DNA from: Streptococcus suis
GTDB taxonomy: Bacteria > Bacillota > Bacilli > Lactobacillales > Streptococcaceae
Length of the DNA: 64,000 nucleotides
Direction of reading: 5' to 3'
NCBI RefSeq assembly: GCF_019794555.1
Contig: NZ_JAIMEP010000004.1
Location: 62,001 to 126,000 of the forward strand
Shown here: piece after piece, positions 1-9,085 of the stretch
Position numbering within the stretch: position 1 is the stretch's first letter
Layout: each line of letters begins with the position of its first letter
Translations under genes and position numbers: made by a program
Notes under the pieces: model-generated
Databases searched by the model: none
What the model saw: only the letters and a program-made list of their open reading frames with translations
What the model was told of the DNA's origin: nothing

Positions 1-77
1 AATGTAACTATTGTGCTGATTTGTTTTATACAAAGTTCATAAATGATGACTATAAATTAAGGAAAAGGAGATAAGTT

Positions 78-914
78 ATGAAAGAAACTATGATTGTAGC
101 GGATAAGATTACAAAGTCATTTGGGGATAAAGTTGCCTTAAAAAGTATTAGTTTTGAAATTCGTGAGGGGAATATCTTTGGATTCTTAGGGCCGTCTGGT
201 TCTGGTAAAACAACGATGATTAATATTTTAACAGGTCAGATGAAGGCAAACCAAGGGAAGGGCAAGTTGCTAGGCAAAGATTCTTCTGATTTGACTCCAT
301 CGGATTTAGAAGAAATTGGAATTGTCAGTGACAAAAGTGGTTTTTATGAGAAATTATCATTGGAAAAGAATTTACAGTTGTATGGAAAATTATTTGGTGC
401 GAAAGCAGGGAAAATAGATGAATTATTGAAACAGGTTGGTTTGTTTGATAGCAAGAAGACACCTGCTGAGAAGTTATCAACTGGTATGAAACAACGCATG
501 CTACTTGTCAGGGCATTACTAAATGCTCCAAAAATTCTCTTTCTTGACGAACCAACAAGTGGGTTAGATCCAACTACCTCTCAATCCATACATGCCCTAC
601 TTATGGATTTGAAAGAACAAGGAACAACGATTTTCTTGACGACTCACGATATGCGTGAAGCTACCCTGCTTTGTGATGAGTTAGTCTTACTAAACAAAGG
701 TAGGTTAGTGGAAAAAGGTATCCCGAGAGATATTATTCAAAGATACAATCAGGATAAAGTGGTAAGAATTACCTATTCTGATTTTAGTCAAAAAGAAATT
801 TCGTTTGCAAACTTTACCAATAATGACCTATCAAACGCGATTGCCATCCACTCATGCGAGCCAACGCTCGAAGATATTTTTATTCAATTGACAGGAGAGA
901 AGCTAAATGTTTAG
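78..914 (+). CDS. ABC transporter ATP-binding protein
   Basis: Cytoplasmic ATPase of an ABC-2 type exporter, 278 aa. Walker A (GPSGSGKT) lies at about residues 38-45, the signature is LSTGMKQR near 133, and Walker B is ILFLDEPTSGLD near 152, followed by TTHD with the switch histidine. The C-terminal 60 residues form the usual divergent tail of drug or peptide exporters. The start is supported by AAGGAGAT just upstream. It overlaps the following permease by 8 bp, so the pair is translationally coupled. The substrate cannot be read from sequence; a bacteriocin-, lantibiotic- or drug-type export role is only a guess. Confidence 0.9.
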   Translation: MKETMIVADKITKSFGDKVALKSISFEIREGNIFGFLGPSGSGKTTMINILTGQMKANQGKGKLLGKDSSDLTPSDLEEIGIVSDKSGFYEKLSLEKNLQLYGKLFGAKAGKIDELLKQVGLFDSKKTPAEKLSTGMKQRMLLVRALLNAPKILFLDEPTSGLDPTTSQSIHALLMDLKEQGTTIFLTTHDMREATLLCDELVLLNKGRLVEKGIPRDIIQRYNQDKVVRITYSDFSQKEISFANFTNNDLSNAIAIHSCEPTLEDIFIQLTGEKLNV

Positions 915-1608
915 AAGAATGAATGCCTTGATTTGGCTGAGAAATCAAATTTTATTAAGCAATAAAAATCTATCCGTTCAGATTCTATTGCCATTCATGC
1001 TCGTTTTACTTTATAAAAATTTTATGGAAGCATCAGGAATGAAACTCATGTTTGTCTGTTTGTCCATGGCAATTTCAATGTCTATTGGGATGACGATTTC
1101 AACCATGATTGCTGAAGAGAAAGAAAAAAACATGCTCAAAACCCTGTTGCTGAGTGGCGTGAGATACCATGAATATATTCTGTCTGTCCTTATACATCCA
1201 CTGATATTAACGGTGATTACTTTGATTCTATTTCCGGTGATGACCGATGCCAATTTAGAAGGAATCTATATCGAATATATAGCAGTCATGTTTCTAACCA
1301 CGGTAGCGGTGATGCTGATTAATATGTGTATTGGTTTGTTATCTGATACACAATCAAAAGCTCAAATTAATGGATTGCCTATTACATTTATTGTAGCCTT
1401 GTTGCCAATGTTTTCGTTGGCGAAAGAAGGAGTGGCAACCGTTGTAAGTTATACCTTTATGGGAGCCTATACAGATTTCTTTATTGAAACAAATTTTTCC
1501 ATGAGTGATAACTCTATTAAGATTCTGTTACTTTGGAATGTAATTCTTATCGTGCTCACTGTTCTTGCGATAAAGAAAAGTAAGGTAATAGTTACTGATA
1601 AAAAGTAG
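907..1608 (+). CDS. ABC-2 type transporter permease
   Basis: Integral membrane partner of the ATPase whose end it overlaps, 233 aa. About six hydrophobic segments are visible: residues 25-40, 48-65, 93-110, 120-145, 155-175 and 205-222. The motif EEKEKNMLKTLLLSGV after the second segment is the typical ABC-2 permease coupling helix (EREKGTLE-like). No substrate-specific feature was recognised. It ends just before a hairpin terminator shared with the convergent metal regulator. Confidence 0.85.
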   Translation: MFRRMNALIWLRNQILLSNKNLSVQILLPFMLVLLYKNFMEASGMKLMFVCLSMAISMSIGMTISTMIAEEKEKNMLKTLLLSGVRYHEYILSVLIHPLILTVITLILFPVMTDANLEGIYIEYIAVMFLTTVAVMLINMCIGLLSDTQSKAQINGLPITFIVALLPMFSLAKEGVATVVSYTFMGAYTDFFIETNFSMSDNSIKILLLWNVILIVLTVLAIKKSKVIVTDKK

Positions 1609-1622
1609 TTGGATACTAAAAA

Positions 1623-1658
1623 CCAATCGCTCTGTTTAATTGGGGCGATTGGCTTTTT
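1623..1658. terminator. Bidirectional terminator between the ABC permease and the metal regulator
   Basis: Arms CCAATCGC (1623-1630) and GCGATTGG (1645-1652) are perfect inverted repeats followed by a short T run on the + strand. The minus-strand regulator ends inside the hairpin, so the structure can serve both convergent units. Confidence 0.7.
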
Positions 1659-2295
1659 CTATGTATAATTGTTGAGCAATAGTGGTGGGTACTGCGAGTT
1701 CTTTGCCCTTGTACTGAATAGTAATCGTTTGGGCAAAACTATCAAAATCTGTTACAACCAGCTGATCTCCGACAGCTAAATCATGTTGTTCTAAGTACTG
1801 GAGGAGCTGATAAAAGTCGTGTATACGGACAAGTTGGTAGTATCCAGTTTCAGTGAGTTGGGAGAGTCGTGTCTGGTAGCGTTCGATGAGTGGCTGACCT
1901 GCTTGAGGAATGCTTCCACCATGAGGACAAGTTTGGGGCTGTTCCAGTAGTAGGTCTAGTCGATTGATAAAGTGATCTGAAACGGTGTGCTCTAGAATCT
2001 CAGCTTCCTCATGGACTTCCTCTGGAGAATAGCCGAGTTGTTCCACCAGAAAGACTTCAATCAGACGGTGCTTGCGGTAGAGGCTAGATACCATTTCAAG
2101 TGCGGTTTGGCTGAGGAGATAACCTGCCTTGGCGTCTTTAGAAATGAGCTCTTCAGCTACCATTTTTTTTAGCATTTCAGAAACGGCTGGGGCAGAAAAA
2201 GCCATTTTTTCAGCAATAAGTTTATTGGTAATTTTTTGGTCTAATTGACCTAACTCATAAATACATTTTAGATAATCTTCTTTGTTTGGTGTCAT
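1636..2295 (-). CDS. troR: DtxR/MntR-family metal-dependent repressor
   Basis: Mn(II)/Fe(II)-responsive transcription factor, 219 aa, a normal length for streptococcal ScaR/SloR/MtsR-type proteins. The N-terminal winged helix (residues 1-60, starting MTPNKEDYLKCIYEL) is followed by a dimerisation and metal-binding region with EVHEEAEILEHTVSDHF, and a C-terminal FeoA/SH3-like domain (about 145-215). It is divergent from the metal uptake operon, with a palindromic operator in between, so repression of troABCD under metal-replete conditions is the expected role. The gene symbol follows S. suis usage; the exact metal specificity is inferred. Confidence 0.88.
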   Translation of the reverse strand: MTPNKEDYLKCIYELGQLDQKITNKLIAEKMAFSAPAVSEMLKKMVAEELISKDAKAGYLLSQTALEMVSSLYRKHRLIEVFLVEQLGYSPEEVHEEAEILEHTVSDHFINRLDLLLEQPQTCPHGGSIPQAGQPLIERYQTRLSQLTETGYYQLVRIHDFYQLLQYLEQHDLAVGDQLVVTDFDSFAQTITIQYKGKELAVPTTIAQQLYIEKANRPN

Positions 2296-2346
2296 GAGAA
2301 CTCGCTTTCTAGTTAAGAATATTATAACAAAAATTTATAAAAACAG

Positions 2347-2391
2347 TTGACAAAACCAATAATTTAACTTAATCTAATAATTAAATTAAGT
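2347..2391 (+). promoter_or_regulatory. tro operon promoter with metal-repressor operator
   Basis: TTGACA at 2347-2352, a 17-nt spacer and TAATCT at 2370-2375 form a good sigma-A promoter for the metal-binding lipoprotein gene. The perfect inverted repeat ACTTAAT (2367-2373) / ATTAAGT (2385-2391) overlaps the -10 and the start site. This AT-rich palindrome is the kind bound by ScaR/SloR/MtsR proteins, so metal-dependent occlusion of RNA polymerase is likely. Confidence 0.75.
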
Positions 2392-2421
2392 ATGCTTAAT
2401 AAAAATAAAAGGAGAACCTAT

Positions 2422-3345
2422 ATGAAGAAAATATTGTTCAGTTTTGCTCTGCTATTGTCCCTAATAGGGCTAGGAGCTTGTCGTCCATCGCAAACCACAG
2501 AAGGCTCTAGTAAGCCAAGAGTGGCTGTGACTACTTCCTTCCTCAATGACATGGTCTATCAGTTGGCGGGTGATGAGGTGGAACGTGATTTGCTGATTCC
2601 AGCAGGAGAAGACCCTCATTTGTACGTAGCCAAATCTAGTGATTTATCAAAATTACAAAAGGCTGACCTTGTTCTCTACCACGGTTTGCACTTTGAAGGT
2701 AAAATGGTTGAAGCTTTGGAGAAGACCGGAGTGGCTGTTTCTAAAAACTTTAATGCAAAAGACTTGAATAAGATGGATGAGGATGGAGAAGAGATTGTCG
2801 ATCCGCACTTCTGGTTTTCAATTCCCTTGTACAAGTCAGCTGTAGCTGTAGCTTCAGAGGAACTACAAAAACTCTTACCTGCTAAAGCTGAGATGATTCA
2901 GAAAAATGCAGAAAAATACCAAGCGCAGCTAGATGATTTGCATGCCTGGGTAGAAAAAGAATTAAGTGTGATTCCAAAAGAAAGTCGCTATTTGGTAACA
3001 CCACATGATGCCTTTAATTACTTTGCTGCTAGTTATGACTTCACTCTCTATGCTCCTCAGGGAATTAGCACGGATTCCGAAGTGGCTAATAGTGACATGA
3101 TTGAGACAGTTAACCTAATCATTGACCATAATATCAAGGCTATCTTTACAGAGTCTACAACTAATCCAGAACGCATGGAGAAATTACAAGAGGCAGTAAA
3201 AGCCAAAGGTGGTCAGGTTGAAGTTGTTACTGGTGAAGGTAAGGAGTTGTTCTCAGATTCCTTGGCACCAGAAGGTGAGGAAGGAGATACCTTTATCGAC
3301 ATGTACAAACATAATGTTACATTGATGGTTAAATATCTAAAATAA
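2422..3345 (+). CDS. troA: Metal ABC transporter substrate-binding lipoprotein (TroA)
   Basis: Extracellular Mn/Zn-binding lipoprotein of the cluster A-I family, 307 aa. The start is the ATG after AAGGAGAACC; an upstream in-frame ATG at 2392 lacks a ribosome site and lies next to the operator. A lipoprotein signal ends in L-G-A-C, giving lipidated Cys20. Likely metal ligands are the His of GEDPHLY, the His of VDPHFWF, the His of TPHDAF and the Asp of FSDSLAPEG. It heads the troABCD operon but is separated from troB by about 130 bp. TroA is the known Mn-uptake protein of S. suis; zinc binding cannot be excluded. Confidence 0.9.
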   Translation: MKKILFSFALLLSLIGLGACRPSQTTEGSSKPRVAVTTSFLNDMVYQLAGDEVERDLLIPAGEDPHLYVAKSSDLSKLQKADLVLYHGLHFEGKMVEALEKTGVAVSKNFNAKDLNKMDEDGEEIVDPHFWFSIPLYKSAVAVASEELQKLLPAKAEMIQKNAEKYQAQLDDLHAWVEKELSVIPKESRYLVTPHDAFNYFAASYDFTLYAPQGISTDSEVANSDMIETVNLIIDHNIKAIFTESTTNPERMEKLQEAVKAKGGQVEVVTGEGKELFSDSLAPEGEEGDTFIDMYKHNVTLMVKYLK

Positions 3346-3477
3346 AATTGTTATGGGAGACGTAAACCGTACGATATCTATTGGAGCTATGGTTTGAGAA
3401 TCATATTTAAATAGCAAAGTAAAATATTTGACTACGCCTACAAGTGTAGAATGGATGGTAGAACAAAGGGAGGAAAT

Positions 3478-4248
3478 ATGTCAGCAATCATTGAATTAAA
3501 AGATGTCAATTTAGCATATACAGCCAGCCAGACCATGGCTTTAGAAGATGTCAATTTGGTGATTCCCAGAGGGAGTCGAACGGCTATTGTTGGACCGAAT
3601 GGTGCTGGGAAGTCCAGTCTATTCAAGGTCATTTTGGGGTTGGAAAAACCTGACACAGGGCAGGTTCGCTTGCTTGGTCAGGAGGCAGGTCTAGAGAGGT
3701 TGATTGCTCAAAAAGTAGCCTATATTCCCCAATCCAGTCAAGTGAACTGGCAATTTCCTGCAACAGTCTTTGAAATTGTTCTGATGGGACGCTTCGCTCA
3801 TAGTAAGGGAATGTTTCGAAGACCGACTAAGGCTGATAGACAGATTGTTGAGCAGGCTCTAGAACGGTTAAAAATTACGGATTTACGCCATCGTCAGATT
3901 GATCAGCTTTCAGGTGGGCAGCGTCAGCGGGTCTTTCTAGCCAGAGCCCTGGCACAGGAAGCAGAATTGTATCTTATGGATGAGCCTCTAGCAGGGATTG
4001 ATCAGGCAACAGAAATCATGATCATGGATATGCTCAAGGAGTTCCAATGTGAAGGGAAAACTTCCATTGTCATTCATCATGACTTAACGACGCTGGATGC
4101 CTACTTTGATCACCTTGTCTGGCTTCATAAGCATGTGATTGACTCTGGTCCGATGGATGAGACTTTGACAAGTGAGAATTATCAGGCGACCTACGGCATA
4201 GGAAATGGGCTGTTTTTAGGAAATGCCAAAGGAGGCAGTCATGTTTGA
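3478..4248 (+). CDS. troB: Metal ABC transporter ATP-binding protein
   Basis: ATPase energising Mn/Zn import, 256 aa. Walker A (GPNGAGKS) is at residues 39-46, the signature is LSGGQRQR, and Walker B is LYLMDEPLAGID. The start at 3478 follows AGGGAGGAAAT; the upstream in-frame ATG at 3451 has no Shine-Dalgarno sequence and would add ten non-conserved residues. It overlaps the next permease by 8 bp. Between troA and troB no clean second promoter or terminator was recognised, so cotranscription with troA is likely. Confidence 0.9.
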   Translation: MSAIIELKDVNLAYTASQTMALEDVNLVIPRGSRTAIVGPNGAGKSSLFKVILGLEKPDTGQVRLLGQEAGLERLIAQKVAYIPQSSQVNWQFPATVFEIVLMGRFAHSKGMFRRPTKADRQIVEQALERLKITDLRHRQIDQLSGGQRQRVFLARALAQEAELYLMDEPLAGIDQATEIMIMDMLKEFQCEGKTSIVIHHDLTTLDAYFDHLVWLHKHVIDSGPMDETLTSENYQATYGIGNGLFLGNAKGGSHV

Positions 4249-5101
4249 GGTTTTCAAAGAGTATTCTTTCTGGACAGTTGCTTTAGGGACCGTCAGCCTA
4301 GCTGTAGCAGCCAGCACTATCGGAAGTATATCTGTTCTTACTAAACAGAGTTTGCTTGGGGATGCTCTGGGGCATGCTTCTTATCCTGGAGTGATTGTCT
4401 CTTTCATGATTTTTCAGTCGCGACAACCTCTCTACTTGCTGTTAGGAGCAGTGTTGTCATGCTACCTTTCTTATGCACTTGTCCATTGGCTGCGTCGAAA
4501 AGGTGGTCACAGCCTAGTCAATGCCCTTTCATTGGTGTCTGCGTCTTTCTTTGGTTTGGGAATGGTCTTGAAAAATGCTATTCAGGGAAATGAAGCCTTT
4601 GCAGGGGCTTCCCAGGCTGGATTGCAAACCTATCTATTTGGACAGGCAGCCTTTATTCAGCTGGATGATGTGATACTCATCGGAATTATTTCTCTATTGG
4701 CTTTGGCATTGTTTGCTTTCTTTTATCAAGACTATAAGCTATATCTGTTTGATCAAACTTTTGCAAGGGTTATTGGTGTTCGTGTAAAGTACTTGCAGCA
4801 GTTGACGATGTTTTTGATGATTTGCCTAATTGCAGTAGGATTAAAGTTGGTCGGAGCTATTTTGATGAGTAGTTTTTTGATTGCACCAGCTGTCTTTGGC
4901 TTGATGCTGGGAAAATCGTATCACAAGAGTCTGTTACTGGCAGGAATCGTTGCAATTGGGTCGGCTTTCGTAGGGACCTGGATTAGCTCCAGTGTATCTG
5001 GTTTGTCGACCGGACCGACTATTATCGTCTGTCTGACAGGTCTGACCCTGTCTGCATTTGTGTATGTTACCTATGTCAGAAAGGAGAATGGTCGTGTTTG
5101 A
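4241..5101 (+). CDS. troC: Metal ABC transporter permease (first of two)
   Basis: Polytopic permease of the ABC-3 family, 286 aa, with about eight hydrophobic segments. The family-typical stretch SLLGDALGHASYPGV lies near residues 35-50. The start chosen follows AAAGGAGGCAGTC and overlaps the troB end, indicating coupling. With the next gene it forms a heterodimeric channel; two adjacent permease genes match the four-gene troABCD arrangement, whereas many streptococcal Mn systems have a single permease. Confidence 0.88.
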   Translation: MFEVFKEYSFWTVALGTVSLAVAASTIGSISVLTKQSLLGDALGHASYPGVIVSFMIFQSRQPLYLLLGAVLSCYLSYALVHWLRRKGGHSLVNALSLVSASFFGLGMVLKNAIQGNEAFAGASQAGLQTYLFGQAAFIQLDDVILIGIISLLALALFAFFYQDYKLYLFDQTFARVIGVRVKYLQQLTMFLMICLIAVGLKLVGAILMSSFLIAPAVFGLMLGKSYHKSLLLAGIVAIGSAFVGTWISSSVSGLSTGPTIIVCLTGLTLSAFVYVTYVRKENGRV

Positions 5102-5933
5102 AGTATTGCTCATTTTGATGGTTATTGCTAGTTCTTGTGGCTTACTCGGCTCGATACTGGTTGTAAAAAATCAATCGATGTTGGCAGATGCGCTATCGCA
5201 TTCTGTCTTGCTTGGGATTGTTCTGGGATTTTTTATTAGTCATAGTTTGGATTCGCCATTGCTAATAGTTGGTGCCAGTCTGTTTGGGTTATTATCGGTT
5301 CTTGCCATTGACCGTCTGCATAGTCGAAAGATAGCGTATGATGCCGCAACAGGTCTAGTTTTTTCTTTCTTTTTTGCGGTGGCGGTTTTGCTTATTTCTC
5401 TGTTTGCTCGCAATGTTCATTTGGATGTGGATATGGTTTTGCAGGGGGAAGTACTTTTTGCTCCGCTCCATCGTATGGATGTTCTAGCCTGGTCACTCCC
5501 TGTTAGTCTGGTCAAGTCGAGTTTGGCTTGGTTGGTTATTGTTCTATTTTTTGTTTGGGCTTACCATCGTTTACAAGTATATCTATTTGACAGCAACCAT
5601 GCTCGTTTGTCTGGCTTACGAACAAGGATTTTAGAAATGGTTATTTTGATTCTAGTTTCCTTAACTACTGTTCTGGCCTTCGAAGCGATTGGTTCGATGA
5701 CTGTTATTGTTTTCTTGGTGGCACCAAGTATGACTGCCCTACGTTGGGTCAAATCCTTTTGGCAATTGCTTCTTTTAGGGCAAGGTATCTCTATTCTAAC
5801 GGTTGTGCTTGGTTTTTTAGTGGCTAGTCAACTGGATTTAACCATGTCAGGGACCTGTGCCGTTGTCAGCCTTCTTGTGGTTTGCTCGAGTATGATTCTA
5901 AAAAATACTTGGTCACGGTCATCTGATAAGTGA
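5088..5933 (+). CDS. troD: Metal ABC transporter permease (second of two)
   Basis: ABC-3 family permease, 281 aa, related to the preceding gene: NQSMLADALSHSVLLGI matches the corresponding TroC segment. The ATG at 5088 lies within the end of troC, after AAGGAGA, so the two are translated as a coupled pair. About eight membrane segments are visible. It is the last gene of the metal operon; pepO follows 54 bp later behind its own likely promoter region. Confidence 0.87.
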   Translation: MVVFEVLLILMVIASSCGLLGSILVVKNQSMLADALSHSVLLGIVLGFFISHSLDSPLLIVGASLFGLLSVLAIDRLHSRKIAYDAATGLVFSFFFAVAVLLISLFARNVHLDVDMVLQGEVLFAPLHRMDVLAWSLPVSLVKSSLAWLVIVLFFVWAYHRLQVYLFDSNHARLSGLRTRILEMVILILVSLTTVLAFEAIGSMTVIVFLVAPSMTALRWVKSFWQLLLLGQGISILTVVLGFLVASQLDLTMSGTCAVVSLLVVCSSMILKNTWSRSSDK

Positions 5934-5987
5934 AATTGTCAGAATTTTTTGTTATCATAATCATTATGAAATACAAAGGAGAATAGA

Positions 5988-7880
5988 ATGACACGTTTAC
6001 AAGATGATTTTTACGAATACGTCAATGGCGAATGGGCAAAAACAGCCGTGATTCCAGACGATAAGCCAAGAACAGGTGGCTTTTCTGATTTGGCGGACGA
6101 GATTGAAAAGCTCATGATTGATACGACAAATGCTTGGTTGACGGGGGAAAATGTCCCAGAAGATAGCGTTTTGCAAAACTTTGTGGCTTTTCACAAACAA
6201 GTAGCCGACTATGAAACCCGTGACCGTTTGGGAGCAGAGCCTGCTCAGGCCTTGATTGAAGAGTACAAGGCACTCAACTCTTTCGAAGAATTTACCAGCA
6301 AATTGGCAGAGTTTGAGTTGGCCGGCAAGCCAAATCTCATGCCTTTTGGTGTGGCACCTGACTTTATGGATGCGACAATAAATGTTCTTTGGGCAGATTC
6401 TCTAGGCATTATCTTACCAGATACGACCTACTATGAAGAAGGGCATGAAAAAGGTGCAGAATTGCTCAAGACTTGGCGTGAGAGCCAGGAAGCCCTCCTG
6501 CCAAAGTTTGGTTTCAGCGATGAAGAAATCAAGGACCTTTTGGACAAACGTTTGGAACTGGATGCCACGATTGCCAAGTATGTCCTGTCAAATGAAGAAG
6601 GTTCTGAGTACGCCAAACTTTACCACCCGTACGAGTGGACAGATTTTACTGCCTTGGCACCAGAGTTGCCTTTGGATGATTTCTTCACAGCGATTTTAGG
6701 TCAAACGCCAGACAAGATTATCGTGCCTGAGGAACGTTTCTGGCAGGCTGCCAAGGATATTTACAGTGCGGATAATTGGGAGCTTTTGAAGGCGACCTTG
6801 ATTTTGAAAGCGGCAGGAGCTTATACAGCCTTCCTGTCGGATGAAATCCGTATTCTAGCAGGAGCCTACAGCCGTGCTCTTTCTGGTACACCGCAGGCTC
6901 AAAATCAAGAAAAAGCAGCCTACAACTTGGCACAAGGCTACTTTAACCAGGCCCTCGGTCTTTGGTATGCAGGAGAAAAATTCTCACCAGAAGCCAAGGC
7001 CGATGTGGAAGCCAAAGTTGCCAAGATGATTGAGGTCTATAAATCTCGTTTGGAAACGGCAGACTGGTTGGCCAAAGAAACGCGTGACAAGGCCATTGTC
7101 AAACTCAATGTTATCAAGCCTTACATTGGCTACCCAGAAGCCTTGCCAGAGCGTTATTATAAGAAGATTGTTGACCCAAGCAAGTCCTTGGTGGAAAATG
7201 CTATCGAACTAAACAAGATTGACATTGCTCATGGTTGGAGCAAGTGGAACAAGCCTGTGGACATTAAGGAATGGGGCATGCCAGCTCACATGGTCAATGC
7301 CTACTATAACCCACAGAAAAACTTGATTGTCTTTCCAGCAGCCATTTTGCAGGCGCCATTCTACTCTCTGGAGCAGTCTTCATCAGCTAACTACGGTGGT
7401 ATCGGTGCGGTTATTGCCCACGAGATTTCCCATGCCTTTGACTCAAATGGTGCCTCCTTTGATGAGAATGGTAGTCTCAATAACTGGTGGACAGAAGAAG
7501 ACTATGCAGCTTTTGAATCTCGTACCCAGCAGGTTATTGACCAGTTTGAAGGTCAGGATTCTTATGGTGCCAAAATCAATGGTAAGTTGACTATGTCAGA
7601 AAACATTGCCGACCTTGGTGGGATTGCAGCGGCCTTGGAAGCAGCCAAGTCAGAAGAAGACTTCTCCGCTGAGGAATTCTTCACCAACTTTGCTCGTATC
7701 TGGCGAATGAAGGCCCGTCCTGAGTTCATGCAGATGTTGGCAAGTGTCGATGTCCATGCACCAGGTCACCTACGCACCAACATCCAGTTGCCAAACTTCG
7801 ATGAATTCCATGAAACCTTTGGCGTTCAAGAAGGCGACGGCATGTGGCGTGCTAAAGAAGACCGTGTGATTATTTGGTAA
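5988..7880 (+). CDS. pepO: Neutral endopeptidase PepO (M13 family)
   Basis: Zinc metallo-endopeptidase of the neprilysin family, 630 aa, the standard length for lactic-acid-bacterial PepO. The zinc motif HEISH is at residues 478-482 and the third ligand lies in ENIADLGG (Glu538, with Asp542). The conserved C-terminal tail ends in W. No signal peptide is present, so it is cytoplasmic or released by a non-classical route; in pathogenic streptococci PepO has reported host-protein and complement-related interactions. Its GC content is visibly higher than that of the tro genes, as expected for a highly expressed gene. AAAGGAGAAT precedes the ATG. Confidence 0.95.
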   Translation: MTRLQDDFYEYVNGEWAKTAVIPDDKPRTGGFSDLADEIEKLMIDTTNAWLTGENVPEDSVLQNFVAFHKQVADYETRDRLGAEPAQALIEEYKALNSFEEFTSKLAEFELAGKPNLMPFGVAPDFMDATINVLWADSLGIILPDTTYYEEGHEKGAELLKTWRESQEALLPKFGFSDEEIKDLLDKRLELDATIAKYVLSNEEGSEYAKLYHPYEWTDFTALAPELPLDDFFTAILGQTPDKIIVPEERFWQAAKDIYSADNWELLKATLILKAAGAYTAFLSDEIRILAGAYSRALSGTPQAQNQEKAAYNLAQGYFNQALGLWYAGEKFSPEAKADVEAKVAKMIEVYKSRLETADWLAKETRDKAIVKLNVIKPYIGYPEALPERYYKKIVDPSKSLVENAIELNKIDIAHGWSKWNKPVDIKEWGMPAHMVNAYYNPQKNLIVFPAAILQAPFYSLEQSSSANYGGIGAVIAHEISHAFDSNGASFDENGSLNNWWTEEDYAAFESRTQQVIDQFEGQDSYGAKINGKLTMSENIADLGGIAAALEAAKSEEDFSAEEFFTNFARIWRMKARPEFMQMLASVDVHAPGHLRTNIQLPNFDEFHETFGVQEGDGMWRAKEDRVIIW

Positions 7881-8040
7881 CATTGTAACACTCAACATCG
7901 AACCTTGGTAATTCGATTTGCTAAGTAAAAGGGTCTAGTGGTTCTTTTCAGCTAATTCCCTTGAAATAGAAAAAAGAACAGATCCTAAGCTGTGCCTGCA
8001 TTACCCAGTCTGATGTTAAGTTTCATTGAATATCATATAG

Positions 8041-8069
8041 CAAAAATCTCGTTTCGACGGGATTTTTTG
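8041..8069 (+). terminator. Terminator upstream of the patatin-like gene
   Basis: AAAATCTCG and CGACGGGATTTTTT form an imperfect stem around a short loop, ending in a T run. It probably ends pepO transcription, since no other gene lies between. Confidence 0.5.
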
Positions 8070-8103
8070 CTACAATAGAAGGTAATTTTAGGAGGTGCTA
8101 CAG

Positions 8104-8946
8104 ATGAAAGTTGGTCTAGTTTTAGAAGGTGGGGGTATGCGAGGCCTTTATACTGCGGGTGTTCTAGATGCTTTTTTAGATGCTGATATTCATGTTGATG
8201 GGGTCGTTTCAGTTTCCGCAGGAGCACTTTTTGGCGTTAATTTCCTTTCCAAACAAAGAGGCAGAGCGATTCGCTATAATAAGCGTTTTATTAAAGATAA
8301 GCATTATATGGGATTGAGATCCTGGTTGACAACAGGAAATATGGTCAACAAAGACTTTACTTATTACAAAGTACCAATGGAGTTAGATAGGTTTGATCAA
8401 GATGCTTTTGCGCAGTCAGGAGTTCCTTTCTATGTGACGGTGACCAATATTGAAACCGGTCAGCCAGAATATTACAAAATTGATCATGTCTTTGAGCAAA
8501 TGGAATTGTTGCGCGCCAGTTCAGCATTGCCTCTCGTTTCGAAAATTGTCGAAGTTGATGGTAAAAAATACTTAGATGGTGGTTTATCAGATTCTATTCC
8601 TGTTGAATTTGCCAAAAGTCTTGGCTTTGACAAACTCATTGTTATCTTGACGCAGCCAATTACTTATCGTAAAAAGGCTTCAAGCGGACGGATTTACCGC
8701 ATGTTTTATAGAAAGTATCCTAAATTTGTATCTGTCGCATCAAAACGGTATCAACATTATAATCAAACTGTCGAAAAAATCATCCAGCTAGAAAATGAAG
8801 GCCAGATTTATGTTATCCGGCCTCATCAAGCTTTACAAATTGGCCGTTTAGAGAAGAATCCAGAAAAATTTGAAGAAATTTACCAGGCTGGATTACAAGA
8901 TGGGATGGGAGCGATTGAGGATTTAAAGGGATACTTGGAGAAATGA
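8104..8946 (+). CDS. Patatin-like phospholipase
   Basis: Predicted cytoplasmic or membrane-associated lipid acyl hydrolase of the RssA/YjjU type, 280 aa. The glycine-rich oxyanion loop is LEGGGMRG at residues 8-14. The nucleophile elbow reads SVSAG with Ser38, where the canonical first Gly of GxSxG is Ser. The catalytic Asp is Asp158 in LDGGLSDSIP, giving a Ser-Asp dyad. The start follows TAGGAGGTGCTACAG. The natural substrate is unknown. It stands alone between pepO and leuS. Confidence 0.87.
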   Translation: MKVGLVLEGGGMRGLYTAGVLDAFLDADIHVDGVVSVSAGALFGVNFLSKQRGRAIRYNKRFIKDKHYMGLRSWLTTGNMVNKDFTYYKVPMELDRFDQDAFAQSGVPFYVTVTNIETGQPEYYKIDHVFEQMELLRASSALPLVSKIVEVDGKKYLDGGLSDSIPVEFAKSLGFDKLIVILTQPITYRKKASSGRIYRMFYRKYPKFVSVASKRYQHYNQTVEKIIQLENEGQIYVIRPHQALQIGRLEKNPEKFEEIYQAGLQDGMGAIEDLKGYLEK

Positions 8947-9085
8947 TGATCGATTGATGTAAAAAACAACATTATATTTGTTTTTTTCCTCTGGATACCC
9001 AGCAGTTTGCGTTTATTTCTACCTTTTTTCTTTCCTTATTTCGTGATATAATAGTAAAGATAATTTATTGACATGGAGAAATGAT